This document shows, in pieces, positions 1-9,895 of a stretch of 64,000 nt of DNA. This stretch comes from Bin55 sp028819195 (GTDB taxonomy: Bacteria > Pseudomonadota > Gammaproteobacteria > Pseudomonadales > Azotimanducaceae). Location: assembly GCA_028819195.1 (NCBI GenBank), contig JAPPMF010000009.1, positions 1 through 64,000 on the forward strand, written 5' to 3'. The translations under genes and the position numbers were made by a program. The notes beneath the pieces were generated by a model, which worked only from the letters and a program-made list of their open reading frames with translations, did not search any database and was not told the DNA's origin. Every line of letters starts with the position of its first letter. Position 1 is the stretch's first letter.

Positions 1-18
1 TGTTGGTTGTCGTTTCAT
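1..18 (-). CDS. 5' end of a leftward gene cut by the window edge
   Basis: Reading the minus strand, an ATG at 18-16 opens a frame (M-K-R-Q-P-T) that runs off the left edge. A good Shine-Dalgarno (AGGAG, complement of 29-33) lies 10 nt upstream of the ATG, which is what supports a real start. Only six codons are visible, so the product cannot be named. Confidence 0.45.
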
Positions 19-969
19 ATTAGGTGTTCTCCTATATGGTTAAGTTATTCTTAAGTACACAAGATTGGCTTGAGCGATTTAAATTCTCAAGCACCGTCGT
101 ATGTACTCGTAAATAATGGTCAACTGTGGTAGCAAATGCTACTTTACAGTTGTCAGTTTCACAACGAAGGCTCACGAATGAACTCCTCGTCGAGACGAAG
201 TCCGCGTCCTTGAATAGAAGAATTTTGCAATTCCCCCTTGTTCAAATACGTGAACGCCAATTCTCAATTTTTTCAACGACTGTCGGAATAATTTCTTCCA
301 GTCGCTGTCTATCACAAACACTGTAAGGATGGAGTGAAACCAATCTCGAGTGAATGCTCTAGCCAGATATTTTACTTTATCGGCTGTTGCATCTACTTGA
401 AATTTTCTCATAAATTGTTGAATTTTCGAGTCCATTCGAGTGGTTTGCATCCAAATTGCAATGCTCATAGGTGAGTATTGTAACCAAAATCCAGTCAATA
501 TGTCAACATTTTTTGAATTTTTTTCAAAATATTTCATTATTTTTGTGAATTCACGTGTCTTTTGGCAACTTGTTAATCGGGTTTTCTTGGAATCTATCGT
601 AATTTCTAAGCCTTTTGATTATTACTTAATTTCGCGAATTTAGTAGCTGTTCATCGAGGTAGTATAGGTAATTTTTCAGTGAATATTGTATTGATATAGG
701 GGTGAAAAAGTCAGTTTGTGTCAAAATATTTCAAAGTGTCACGCTCTACAGTTGCTTGTGTCGCGACCTTCGAATCTCAACCAAAACCAGTTTTTGCATC
801 AATACTCGTTGTGTACAAACGTTTTAAGTCTAACATAAACCGTGCCCTAAGAATTTTAGTGGCAGCTAGACTGCCTAAAATGAACAGAGCAAGCCGTACC
901 ATCTAAGCAGTTCCAAATAATACCGGGCACCTAAGTCCTGATCATCGACACCTAAAAAGGCATAATCTC
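19..969. other. long AT-rich intergenic region upstream of the TonB receptor
   Basis: About 950 bases hold no convincing gene. The best candidate is a minus-strand frame at 172-537 (121 codons, basic, no Shine-Dalgarno). Its protein-like composition could reflect a decayed gene, but I recognise no family. A plus-strand 62-codon frame at 718-906 is equally unsupported. The region probably contains divergent promoters for the leftward gene at 1-18 and the receptor at 970, but I could not pin them down. Confidence 0.4.
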
Positions 970-3900
970 ATGCGCATCAACCAGCATCAAGAGCAAATCA
1001 GGATTACGGAAATCTCCCGCATTGTCGGCTTGTTCATACTCCTTATCTTTTCGTTAATCGGACAGTCGTTCGCACAGGAAGACACGGAAGACACCATTGA
1101 AGAAATAGTCGTGACTGGTTCGCGAATTGCTCGAGATTCTAATCTGACTGGTGCACTACCTGTTCGCTCCGTTGACTCTACGGATATCGCTGCATCTGGC
1201 GAGTTTTCTGTATCTGATACGGTCAATGACATTCCCGCGCTGCTATCGTCTATTACTGCAGAACAATCTGTTGATCGAGCCGGCAGGGATGGTTCGAACC
1301 GCTTGAATCTTCGAGGTCTGGGACAGAGCCGTACTCTAGTGCTTGTCAATGGCAAGCGCCATGTAGGTGGATTGCAGGGATCATCGTCGGTCGATATCGG
1401 TTCCGTCCCGCAAATTCTCATCGACCGCGTCGAAGTACTCACGGGAGGTGCATCGGCAGTTTACGGGGCTGATGCGGTTACCGGGGTGGTCAACTTTATT
1501 TTGAAGGAAAGATTTGACGGTCTGGAATTTGATGTTCGAACCGGCCGATCTGAATACGGCGACGCGGGACAGAATTCGGTGTCGATTGTTTACGGGAAAA
1601 ATCTAACGGATGGGCGAAGCAATATCACGGTTGTCGTGGATCAAAGACGGGACCATGGTCTCAAGGTACACGAGCGGTCTGATGGATTAGCGGTGGGTTC
1701 AGCCCTTGATTGGACTAATCCTGCTCTACGCTTTCAGCGGGGAGACATTGGATCAGCCACTCCTAACTTTGCCCGCTACTACAACTATGAGAATACGGGA
1801 CTCTTCCACTATGGATTACTTATTCCTAGTGCGGAAACGTTCATCGCGAATTACCTTGAGGAGTTCGGTGAGGTTCCAAATCTGACTAGGGCTGAATTAG
1901 CGTTGATTGAGCGGGCTGACCAAGCACCAAGCAGAGCGGCGCTACCGTTCGCCAACTTCACAATTACATCCGGCTACGGCTACATAATTCCTGGCAACCC
2001 ATTTACCGGAGCAGGGTTCGACCCAGAAACGCCAATTGATCTTGACGGCAATGGAGTTCCTGACTGTCTGGATTCGTTCACGGGTTACAACTCTGTGTTC
2101 GGTGCGGCGTCTTATGGTATAGTCGGTGGGTGCTGGAACGTCGAGGCCGATGGTAGTTATCGGCCGATCCGCGACGGTATTATTGCCAGCAATTTCAATG
2201 GATTCGGTGGTGATTCGTTTAACGCTTTGCAACAACCTGACGGCGATATTCTTTTGCCTGACGAAAAGTTTACTTTCGCGCTGTTGGGATACCATGAATT
2301 ATCAACCGACGCGAGCTTGTTTGGTGAGGTTAAACACGTCATACAAGAAAACGTCGCTGAAACCCGTCCCTCTTCGTTTTGGGATCTCTTATTTGGCGCC
2401 CCTGATAATCCTTTTCTACCTGAATTTATAAGGGGTGTTGCCAACGAAACCGGAGGTGTTGCCATTACGATCGATCCACTGTTATTTGAATCTTATCGAG
2501 TTACTCGAAGGGAGACTTCACAAATCGTTGCTGGGTTAGAAGGGAAGTTGAACTCTAGCTGGGCTTACGAGGTCAGTACGGCAATTGGACGATACAACGA
2601 AGTGGTAACTTCAGCGGGTCAAGTCATCATCGATCGCTTTTTCGCCGCGATCGATGCGGTAACCGACCCAACAACGGGCTTACCTGTCTGTCGATCTGAG
2701 CTGGATCCTTCAGTTCCCGCGATGAACACACCATTCCAGATTCCCCAATGGACTGCAGGATATTTCTCCTATACACCCGGAAGTGGTACCTGTATACCTC
2801 TCAATATTTGGTCGGGGCTCCGCGATGTGGACTCTAAAGCCATAGACTGGGTCACGACTTCGAGAGTAGACGAATTAACCATTGAACAAATCGTGTTCTC
2901 TGCGATTGTCATTGGGGACAGCTCCGGCCGAGTTGAATTGCCCGGAGGTCCAATGGAATTTGCATCTGGAGTCGAGTATCGTCGCGAATCCTCTTCTGCC
3001 CGTTTTGATGATTGGCAGCGAGGCGTGCTCCCGAGTGGATCTCCATTCCCCGCTGGTACTCTGATAAGTGAAGTATCAAACAACGGATCTCTGGTCTTTG
3101 ATCCGTCGATTGTCGTCCGGAACGAACAAGGTAAATACAAAGTCACCGACGCGTTCTTGGAGTTGTCGTTACCTATTGCTAAATTTCAACCATGGTTCAA
3201 AGAACTTACGTTGGACGTGGCAACACGTTGGTCCAATTATTCCACGATTGGTGAAACAGATACGTGGAAAGCCAATCTGGTATGGTCTCCCCACCGGGAC
3301 GTTACTCTTCGGGGTGGAATATCACAAGCTGTCCGGGCCCCCAATATTACCGAATTATTCGGTCCCGAAACCGGCGCTACCGCCCGTCCAGCCGATCCAT
3401 GCGATGTGAATCAAATCAACGCGATCGCACAAGATAATTCAGAACTTGCACAGAATTATCGAAACAACTGTGCGGAAGACTTTGCCAGTTTCGGTCTGAA
3501 CCCTTTCGACAAAGATGGCAACTATATCTTTGTGGACCCACTATCCGCCCGTTTTTCCGGCGTGTCCAGCGGAAATCCCAACTTATCTGAAGAGACAGCG
3601 GATACATTCACCTACGGAATTGTGATTCAGCCCTCGTTCCTACCCAGTTTCAGCCTCACAGTAGACTATTGGGATATCAGAATCACAGAAGCCATTCAAT
3701 CGGTAACCGCTCAGGACATCGTGAACGGCTGTTACCGCGGAGAGTCTCTCAACGCCGACTTTTGTATGTTGTTTACTCGAAATACATCTCCTACTTCAGC
3801 GCAATTCGGCGGCTTTAATTTCATCCGTTTTACCGACATTAACTTTGCAAAGCTTGAGACTGACGGCGTCGACGTAACTGTTGAATACGAATTTCGTTAT

Positions 3901-4335
3901 GGTGTACACAATTTCGCCGTTTCTGTAAACGCGACCAACGTACTGTCATTGAACAATTTCACTAATCCTTCCAACCTTGGTGAGGTTGACGTCGAGCTAG
4001 GTGAGATTCTGCGACCAGAATTAGCCGGAAACATATTCCTTCATTGGGCTTGGGGAAACCTGAGTGTCGGTTGGCAATCTCAGTACTTGGGAGACATGCT
4101 CCTAGGCACCCCCAGAATCGAGATCGATACGGCATATACGTTGTTCGGAGACTCGGTGTTTCTAAGTGGAATCTGGATCCACGATCTAAATGCGCGATAC
4201 GTCGTTGGAGACCGCCTGTCGATCTCCGGGGGCATCAACAACATGACACACACTGACCCATTCATATCCGAACATGCGTTTCCAGCAACTCCTCGTGGAC
4301 GGATGATCTTCCTGGGAGCTTCGTACCGACGGTAG
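970..4335 (+). CDS. TonB-dependent outer-membrane receptor
   Basis: This 1121-residue outer-membrane receptor takes up an unidentified ligand using TonB-ExbBD energy. Residues 1-35 are a signal peptide with a hydrophobic core at about 18-33 and cleavage after SFA. The TonB box region EEIVVTGSRI follows at 44-53. The plug domain (about 60-190) contains the NLRGLG, LVLVNGKR and GGASAVYGADAVTGVVNFI motifs typical of the family, and the rest is a long beta-barrel with large loops. The plug pattern and length fit the large TonB receptors of marine gammaproteobacteria. The substrate cannot be read from sequence and no neighbouring gene suggests one. The ATG at 970 is chosen because it opens a proper signal peptide and AAAGG lies upstream. 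Start and family are secure; the ligand is unknown. Confidence 0.93.
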   Translation: MRINQHQEQIRITEISRIVGLFILLIFSLIGQSFAQEDTEDTIEEIVVTGSRIARDSNLTGALPVRSVDSTDIAASGEFSVSDTVNDIPALLSSITAEQSVDRAGRDGSNRLNLRGLGQSRTLVLVNGKRHVGGLQGSSSVDIGSVPQILIDRVEVLTGGASAVYGADAVTGVVNFILKERFDGLEFDVRTGRSEYGDAGQNSVSIVYGKNLTDGRSNITVVVDQRRDHGLKVHERSDGLAVGSALDWTNPALRFQRGDIGSATPNFARYYNYENTGLFHYGLLIPSAETFIANYLEEFGEVPNLTRAELALIERADQAPSRAALPFANFTITSGYGYIIPGNPFTGAGFDPETPIDLDGNGVPDCLDSFTGYNSVFGAASYGIVGGCWNVEADGSYRPIRDGIIASNFNGFGGDSFNALQQPDGDILLPDEKFTFALLGYHELSTDASLFGEVKHVIQENVAETRPSSFWDLLFGAPDNPFLPEFIRGVANETGGVAITIDPLLFESYRVTRRETSQIVAGLEGKLNSSWAYEVSTAIGRYNEVVTSAGQVIIDRFFAAIDAVTDPTTGLPVCRSELDPSVPAMNTPFQIPQWTAGYFSYTPGSGTCIPLNIWSGLRDVDSKAIDWVTTSRVDELTIEQIVFSAIVIGDSSGRVELPGGPMEFASGVEYRRESSSARFDDWQRGVLPSGSPFPAGTLISEVSNNGSLVFDPSIVVRNEQGKYKVTDAFLELSLPIAKFQPWFKELTLDVATRWSNYSTIGETDTWKANLVWSPHRDVTLRGGISQAVRAPNITELFGPETGATARPADPCDVNQINAIAQDNSELAQNYRNNCAEDFASFGLNPFDKDGNYIFVDPLSARFSGVSSGNPNLSEETADTFTYGIVIQPSFLPSFSLTVDYWDIRITEAIQSVTAQDIVNGCYRGESLNADFCMLFTRNTSPTSAQFGGFNFIRFTDINFAKLETDGVDVTVEYEFRYGVHNFAVSVNATNVLSLNNFTNPSNLGEVDVELGEILRPELAGNIFLHWAWGNLSVGWQSQYLGDMLLGTPRIEIDTAYTLFGDSVFLSGIWIHDLNARYVVGDRLSISGGINNMTHTDPFISEHAFPATPRGRMIFLGASYRR

Positions 4336-4790
4336 ATCCGCTATCAAATTTCCGGGATTTGCTAGCACGAACATGGTCAGGTGGCAAGTTTTTAGATGAT
4401 TACAGATAGAGGTGGTATCTCGGCTGAACGGTTATTGAACTTGATGCGAATATCGACGATTTAGGTCGGATAACGCCTCCCAAAAAGTTATGTGAAAAGG
4501 TACCGAAGGTACATACCGCAGTTGCGAATCTCACACTTTCTTTGGGTACTTTTCATGGAGTCTCGAACTTGAAACTGCCAAACGAACTCTACCTAGATTG
4601 CCGTAGCAACAACCTACATCCATCGCCTCCACGTGATTCTTCTCAGCTGTACGTTGATTGTTCATTGGTATTTTGATTGGAATCCAGCTCCTGAGCTCCT
4701 AAGTCATTTTTGATATGTCGACAAATCGCTTCCTAAAGAGTTCACGTTTAAGCCAAAGGAATTCGTTTGCGAATGGTAATCTCCCTATTC
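4336..4790. other. intergenic region between convergent genes
   Basis: About 450 bases separate the TonB receptor from the convergent AlbA_2 gene. I see no T-tailed terminator and no gene. A 72-codon plus-strand frame at 4715-4933 lies mostly antisense to the 3' end of the AlbA_2 gene and is not supported. Confidence 0.5.
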
Positions 4791-6206
4791 TCATAGCCGG
4801 GGTGGCGCCCAATCATCGTCTTCGTCTCCATCTTCGTTATCTTCTTGCAAAAACCTCCACAGGGTTTGTTCGTCCGAAGCTCTTTGCAGGATTTTGTTCA
4901 AGTCAGGTAGCAATTCCTCATAACGATCAGTGACTTCAATCCCTATCGAACGTAAAAACTGAATAAACACCCTTGTACCCTGCCTAGATGTAATGTCGTG
5001 TTGTTCAGATTCTTCGATTTGAAAAAAAGAGTGTACTCCTGAACCACTAGGAAATTCGAGGTCACGGTGCATAACCATCGGCAGCCCATGAGTCTCACAA
5101 TAATCGATGACAACTTTACTATCGATAAAAGGGACGGCTCTTGACACATTCAACAACTTCGCCTTAAATCGAAAGGCGGGACGGATGTGAGCAAGCTTAA
5201 GAAATTTTAAATATTTGCTGATTGCAGCGACGGTATTTGCCCAAACAAAATTTAGATTCACAATTCTTGAAGACTTATGATTCTGTTCTTCAAGAATGTG
5301 GCAGTAATAACCTTTATGCACATATCCTTCTCCATCTATCGAGAGGCCATTATCGAAATCATCCACTTCCAGTATGTCTAGCGGAACATTCAATTCACAT
5401 CTTAAATCCTGAAATACTTGAAAAGTCAATCCATAGTGAACTGGTTGTCCGCAACTGAACTGTCGACACAGATAACCTTCTTGATACGTATGAACGGTAT
5501 CAAATTTGATTCTTAATTCATCGGTTGACGAACCATTCAGAATTTCTTTTACCTCGGTTCGATCGGCTTTGACCCAAGTTTCTGGGATTGGCATCCATGG
5601 ATCGACCAAAAACAACAATCGGAAATAGGGGATATCTTTTTCGTTAGGAGTAAATTCAGGATCATTCGCAACCCACTGATGTACACTTTCACGTATTTCC
5701 TCTCCTCTTTGCCACAATAAATCCAATTGGAATCGATTGGTCTGTGGCACCGGTTCAGAGTGATCCGAAGTACGTTGGTAAATCACGCCATCATGGAGTT
5801 GGATGTGAGGGGTCCGGTTGCTGTAAGGTACCTGAACTGCTATGATTGAAGAATCTTCCTTTAGGTTGATCTCATTACATGGACCGTCCAATACGCGAAT
5901 GTAGAAAGAAGGTGTGGGATTGATATGTTGGCTTACTGCTTGTGCAATCTGTTGTTTATTGATGTGAATTTTGGTTTTGGGTATCCCTGGAAACTTGTTA
6001 GATTCGCAAGCCTTGCCCGGTTCTTCTACACCGAAGAACAACCACCCACCATCGGTATTCGCAAACGAAGCAACAGATTTCGCTATTTTTTCAGCCTTGA
6101 TCATCTCTCTTTTGTATTCAATGGACCATCCTTCCAGTAAATTCTTCAAGACGGATAAGTCTTTCGTAACAAGTTGACCGATGGGTTTGCTAAATGGTGA
6201 ATACAT
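4791..6206 (-). CDS. Schlafen AlbA_2 domain protein
   Basis: This 471-residue protein carries an N-terminal Schlafen/AlbA_2 (divergent AAA_4) domain at about 22-155. The visible signature is EGWSIEYKRE (25-34), then SVASFANTDGGWLFFGVEE (44-62) and GVIYQRTSDHSEPV (140-153). These match the family's E-x-x-E-F/Y-K, FAN-x-xGG and YxRxGSxxxP blocks. AlbA_2 proteins bind nucleic acid and occur as regulators and as parts of defence loci. Here the role is inferred only. The C-terminal 300 residues match nothing I recognise and end in an acidic tail. The ATG at 6206 has AGGA about 10 nt upstream. It stands alone, and loose spacing with neighbours fits an accessory region. Confidence 0.8.
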   Translation of the reverse strand: MYSPFSKPIGQLVTKDLSVLKNLLEGWSIEYKREMIKAEKIAKSVASFANTDGGWLFFGVEEPGKACESNKFPGIPKTKIHINKQQIAQAVSQHINPTPSFYIRVLDGPCNEINLKEDSSIIAVQVPYSNRTPHIQLHDGVIYQRTSDHSEPVPQTNRFQLDLLWQRGEEIRESVHQWVANDPEFTPNEKDIPYFRLLFLVDPWMPIPETWVKADRTEVKEILNGSSTDELRIKFDTVHTYQEGYLCRQFSCGQPVHYGLTFQVFQDLRCELNVPLDILEVDDFDNGLSIDGEGYVHKGYYCHILEEQNHKSSRIVNLNFVWANTVAAISKYLKFLKLAHIRPAFRFKAKLLNVSRAVPFIDSKVVIDYCETHGLPMVMHRDLEFPSGSGVHSFFQIEESEQHDITSRQGTRVFIQFLRSIGIEVTDRYEELLPDLNKILQRASDEQTLWRFLQEDNEDGDEDDDWAPPRL

Positions 6207-6366
6207 GTCAGATGATTCCTATGTAGGTGTTACGTGTTTCGGTTGGTTTTGATGTGATATGAATAAACCGTGAACTGATGCAAAATCAAATGTTTTTAAG
6301 CATTAGTTAGTAAAATAAATCTCATACAAAATGTTTGAGTATTGACGATTGTAGGAGAAACCACAA

Positions 6367-6654
6367 ATGCACATTGATGAATTGTTACTTTTGAACGGTA
6401 CCCACATCCTGATTGATAAGCCAGAACACCTTGAGATATACGAGGGAGAGCCAAATACAAAAGATCCCTACGATCAGTGGTATGAAAATCCCGATAAAAA
6501 CGCAAAACTGCGATCTGGTTACATTCCTTTAATCCAAAGGTACTCAGGGTGTTTAGCACACACATATGAATCCAATGTAAATAGCTTTGGCGCAGTTGGT
6601 CCGGATAGTCGATTTCGGTACGGTCTAGAAAAACCGCGAGCCTCGCAGACTTAA
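6367..6654 (+). CDS. small hypothetical protein (95 aa)
   Basis: This 95-codon frame starts at an ATG preceded by AGGAG with 9-nt spacing, which is the main evidence that it is translated. The product is hydrophilic, without signal peptide or membrane segment, and belongs to no family I recognise. It is divergent from the AlbA_2 gene, with a shared 160-nt upstream region. Its last codons run into the left arm of the inverted-repeat structure at 6624-6752, so the 3' end of the mRNA would fold into it. Confidence 0.5.
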   Translation: MHIDELLLLNGTHILIDKPEHLEIYEGEPNTKDPYDQWYENPDKNAKLRSGYIPLIQRYSGCLAHTYESNVNSFGAVGPDSRFRYGLEKPRASQT

Positions 6655-6752
6655 AGAACAGATCTTAAAGGTAGAGAGTACAACGATCTCTCAAAAAAAT
6701 CTTTTACTTCATGACTCGTACAACGAGTCCAGGTCTGCGAGCGTTTTCTAGG
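6624..6752. repeat. nested inverted-repeat structure with two inner hairpins
   Basis: Outer arms are TCTAGAAAA (6624-6632) with a near-perfect complement ending at 6752, and CTCGCAGAC (6642-6650) with GTCTGCGAG (6733-6741). Inside are two hairpins. One has a 5-bp AGAGA/TCTCT stem (6673-6677 with 6687-6691). The other has a perfect 7-bp stem GACTCGT/ACGAGTC (6713-6719 with 6723-6729). Both contain the same GTACAACGA string around the loop. The overall shape is a multi-branched RNA or DNA fold. No T-tract follows, so it is not a standard terminator. Confidence 0.55.
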
Positions 6753-7075
6753 ACAGTCAAAGTGACTATGTTTTGAGTTTGGAATGCGGCATACGGTAGT
6801 GACCTTAGCTGACCGATATAGGCAATGATCAGTATGAGGCACACGCATAACCGGGATGAAATTGTGGCGATGAATATAAGACAACAGGGCTTGAGAACGT
6901 TATGGAAGCGGTTTAAGTCTTCAAATTACGTGGGAGGCTCGACTATTGACAATGAGTTCATCGGTCAGCTTCTAGACAACGACGCGGTATTGTCAATAAG
7001 CTTCAACCACGCTGTAACGTCCCATGAAGTACTATCGGCTTAAGCCATGAGTATTACGACACATCGATTTTCTGG
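6753..7075. other. intergenic region with one doubtful small frame
   Basis: A 72-codon plus-strand frame (6825-7043) fits here but has only a weak TAGG upstream and no recognisable family. I see no other feature in this stretch. It ends against the convergent 3' end of the PD-(D/E)XK-like gene. Confidence 0.35.
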
Positions 7076-7669
7076 TCAACACCGAAAAAGAGCAAAGCCC
7101 CACGGATCATCAAATTCATGCGTGCTAACAAAGTCAGACGGCTCGTGTCTAATCCCAAATTGAACACGTAAATTTGCACGCATGCTATCATGAATCCTTA
7201 CAAATCTGTCTGCTAAGGTATTTCGATCCCATTCGTTACCCTTTTTAGAACGAATCTTGTCCGTGTAATACAAGACATAACCGGCGGCGTCTCTCCCATG
7301 AGCAGTCTTTCGAAAATCTTGTACCTTTATCACGTCTCGTAACACAGGCGCTTTGCTCCAGCCTATCTTTATTTCAATAACAGCTTTAACTTTTGCAGTA
7401 GTCTTACTCCAAACAATCAAATCAAACCTCTGTCGCAGACTCTCCGGATTGGGTGGTCTACCTCGAGGTCTCACTGCATTTCGCAGTCTTTTTCGTGACA
7501 AATCAACATTCAGCCGATAATCTGAGGCAAGTTCGCGGGCGATGAAATTTTGTAGGAAAGACTCGTGTGAGTACCACACATACCAACCACCTGTCATGTC
7601 AATGTGGAACCTCTGAGCATTAAGTGCAGTGGTTAGTATGGAATATTCAAATTTGTTTGGTTGTGGCAT
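7076..7669 (-). CDS. PD-(D/E)XK nuclease-like protein
   Basis: This protein of about 197 residues has the core pattern of a PD-(D/E)XK nuclease fold. An Asp sits in the strand RFDLIVW (D83), followed 16 residues later by the strand AVIEIKIG with E99-x-K101, plus upstream Glu residues in a helix. That fold is typical of restriction enzymes, Holliday-junction resolvases and defence effectors; the specific substrate is unknown. Two Met codons are available. AGGAG abuts the first (7675) but is 6 nt from the second (7669), so I chose 7669. It has no methyltransferase beside it, so a classical restriction pair is not indicated. Confidence 0.6.
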   Translation of the reverse strand: MPQPNKFEYSILTTALNAQRFHIDMTGGWYVWYSHESFLQNFIARELASDYRLNVDLSRKRLRNAVRPRGRPPNPESLRQRFDLIVWSKTTAKVKAVIEIKIGWSKAPVLRDVIKVQDFRKTAHGRDAAGYVLYYTDKIRSKKGNEWDRNTLADRFVRIHDSMRANLRVQFGIRHEPSDFVSTHEFDDPWGFALFRC

Positions 7670-8303
7670 AAACATCTCCTAGGTAAATTTCCAAACAGGC
7701 CAAGGATTGGGTCAAGCATAAATTTGACTCAAATCAGTTGTTCGCGAAACTAAAAAGTGCAATGTCTCGTGGAATAAACCACTGGTAAATTTTATTAGAC
7801 AGAAAAGAAGCAACTTTGTCCCTTACATTGAGTTCGTCGATATCGAATTTTTGAACTTTTACGAAACCCATAGAGATATCGGGGTATGACTAAGATCACA
7901 ACTTATAGTCCATGACGATGTGTGACCAGTCTCCCAAAAACTTTTTGATCTATCTCTTGTATACATCATCTTTAGGTTATCACGACTCGTCGTCTGCATG
8001 AGTTTAGGCGTTGTATTGTTCTGTTTGATGTCACAAAGTTTCAGCTTTTCTTTTTGCAACTCGAATTGCGAGTGTACAAAATCTAGCAGAACAACAGTCA
8101 ACTCACCAAAAATTCACTGATCTCAAAGCACCTTGACATTACGTAGTGAAAAATTCTTTTGTTCTCTCCCCTTGAAAAACAACAATTCGTCCTTATTTCT
8201 ACTGTTTGGTGTATGATTAGGTTCATACACCTAATACAAACTAGTGAATATTGAACTGAACGCGCCACGGTTCCGGAAATTTAAGAATTACTAGGAGAAA
8301 ACA
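7670..8303. other. intergenic region between divergent accessory genes
   Basis: About 630 AT-rich bases separate the PD-(D/E)XK-like gene from the operon at 8304. An 80-codon minus frame at 7859-8101 lacks a Shine-Dalgarno and protein-like composition, so I do not call it. I see no strong hairpin or promoter match. Confidence 0.4.
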
Positions 8304-8666
8304 ATGATCGAAGAAGATACACTAAACATCAAAGGACTGAGTTCAGATGATTTAATTTCTCTCAACCAAGAAATTGAGAACAAATTAGTCAGAATTCTCA
8401 ACGACTGGAAAAAAATACAAAAAGAGTTAATCCGAATACTGAATTATGGCGAAAAGTTCTTTAATCCGTTCCACAATGGTGAATTTGCGATACCGCAATT
8501 AGGTACAGAACCTTTAGAAGAAAAGTTCCTCGAACTATGTAGCCAGTATAGAACTCTTTTTTCCAAGAGACGCAAAATTTTGAGTCAGCTGGAACAAAAG
8601 GGTATCCCCGAACCAGAACATCATCTTTCATGGATTAAGTACATAGAAAGGAGGAAATCCCAATGA
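8304..8666 (+). CDS. small hypothetical helical protein, first gene of SNase operon
   Basis: This 120-residue charged protein is preceded by AGGAGAAAA at good spacing. Residues 15-50 and 85-115 look like amphipathic helices, possibly short coiled coils, and there is no signal peptide or membrane segment. Its stop overlaps the start of the nuclease homologue (ATGA), so the two are translationally coupled. I recognise no family. Because it precedes a nuclease, it could be a regulator or an immunity-type partner, but that is speculation. Confidence 0.6.
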   Translation: MIEEDTLNIKGLSSDDLISLNQEIENKLVRILNDWKKIQKELIRILNYGEKFFNPFHNGEFAIPQLGTEPLEEKFLELCSQYRTLFSKRRKILSQLEQKGIPEPEHHLSWIKYIERRKSQ

Positions 8667-9022
8667 TCGACAAATTTACTGTTTCTAGAGTAGTTGACGG
8701 AGATACTTTCGATGTAATTCCTAAGTGGAAGTGGGACGGTCGGAGTGGAAATCGAGTACGGATACGGAATTTTAACGCAGCGGAACTTGACGCTACGGGA
8801 GAAAAAGGTAAACGAGCGCTCCATCAAAAGCAAGTACTGACTGCTCTTATCCTTAACAAAAAAGTAGAGCTACGCTATGTACAACGCATAGACCAATTTG
8901 ACCGGTTAGTGTGTAGCGTGTATTGCAATGGTAAGAATCTGGAGTATGTTTTGACCAGCAAAGAGCATGACTATGATGAGATAAGAACGGCATTTCGAAG
9001 CGCACTGAAACACAAGAACTGA
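8663..9022 (+). CDS. staphylococcal-nuclease (SNase-like) domain protein
   Basis: This 119-residue protein is a compact SNase/thermonuclease OB-fold. It shows VVDGDTFDV (10-18) with the metal-binding Asp and the Asp-Thr pair. VRIRNFNAAEL (32-42) carries the catalytic Arg and Glu in place of the usual LxGIDxPE. FDRLVCSVYCNG (79-90) holds the second Arg. The family cleaves DNA and RNA with Ca2+. No signal peptide is present, so it would act in the cytoplasm, unlike secreted thermonucleases. AAGGAGG lies 8 nt upstream of the ATG, a strong site, and the start overlaps the preceding gene by 4 nt. Substrate and control are unknown. Confidence 0.8.
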   Translation: MIDKFTVSRVVDGDTFDVIPKWKWDGRSGNRVRIRNFNAAELDATGEKGKRALHQKQVLTALILNKKVELRYVQRIDQFDRLVCSVYCNGKNLEYVLTSKEHDYDEIRTAFRSALKHKN

Positions 9023-9074
9023 TTGAATTCTAGGTAAACTTGGATGTGCGAATGATAGATGTGAGAAGTTTACC

Positions 9075-9857
9075 ATGAGACAAATTCAAGACTTAACACT
9101 CAACAAGAAACGGGAACGCCAACTCGTAAGCATGAAGTTGCGCGAACGAAAACGAAAATTTTGTGAAAACTTCAAAGTGCTAACTACACCTAATGAAGCC
9201 CTCGGCCTCCGAGCCACTGGTATTCCCAATAGTTATGAATTTTCTGTCGACGACTTATTCAAAAATTCCGATATAGATCCAGAAATTGCTATTCCAAATC
9301 TAGACATTAGGAGAGAGGAAGGACGGTGTAAACCAGCGTTTAACACATTAACCGGGCAATTGCATAATTCGTTCCGTCGCATATTGAACGGAGCGAGAAT
9401 TGATAATATTTGTGTTGAGACCACTCGGTACTTCGGCTATGGTGAAGTGTATCGTGATGGTCTAGTGGAACTTGCCGCGTTGGATGCAGCTTCCATGTAT
9501 GAAACACCTTTATTCGACCCCGATTGGGCGACTGGTCTACTGGCTCACCTATTGATGTGGATCGATCGGGTTAGAAAAAAGATTTCCCATCCAAATTTAA
9601 AGTATACGATCCAAGTTGAACTCTGCGTCCGTGGAATCGAGGTGTTTCTTTGTAAGAAACAAGACCCAGGATTGAGCCAAGAGATACCCTTAACCAGTTA
9701 TGTTTTTCGCGAATACTCATTTAACGATACCGAACACGAAGTACGAGACTTATTGGAGCACTTTCAAGGTGATCTGTTTAAGTTAGTGGGACAACACTGC
9801 CCTGAAAGATATGAAATATCGTCTGTTTCTGAGATACAACCTAAGAAACTTAGCTAA
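9075..9857 (+). CDS. hypothetical protein (260 aa) downstream of the SNase gene
   Basis: This 260-residue protein starts at an ATG 52 nt after the nuclease gene and is probably cotranscribed with it. The N-terminus is strongly basic (many Lys/Arg in residues 8-32), the middle is mixed and the C-terminal third is acidic. It has no signal peptide or membrane helix. I recognise no family. The basic N-terminus would suit nucleic-acid contact, but nothing catalytic is visible. Confidence 0.6.
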   Translation: MRQIQDLTLNKKRERQLVSMKLRERKRKFCENFKVLTTPNEALGLRATGIPNSYEFSVDDLFKNSDIDPEIAIPNLDIRREEGRCKPAFNTLTGQLHNSFRRILNGARIDNICVETTRYFGYGEVYRDGLVELAALDAASMYETPLFDPDWATGLLAHLLMWIDRVRKKISHPNLKYTIQVELCVRGIEVFLCKKQDPGLSQEIPLTSYVFREYSFNDTEHEVRDLLEHFQGDLFKLVGQHCPERYEISSVSEIQPKKLS

Positions 9858-9895
9858 GTTGAAATGATCTTAACTTACCGGACAACGAATGACTT

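Noticed and set aside
172..537. 121-codon minus-strand frame near the left end
   Set aside because: It has no Shine-Dalgarno and no recognisable family. It may be decayed, so it is mentioned only in the intergenic entry.
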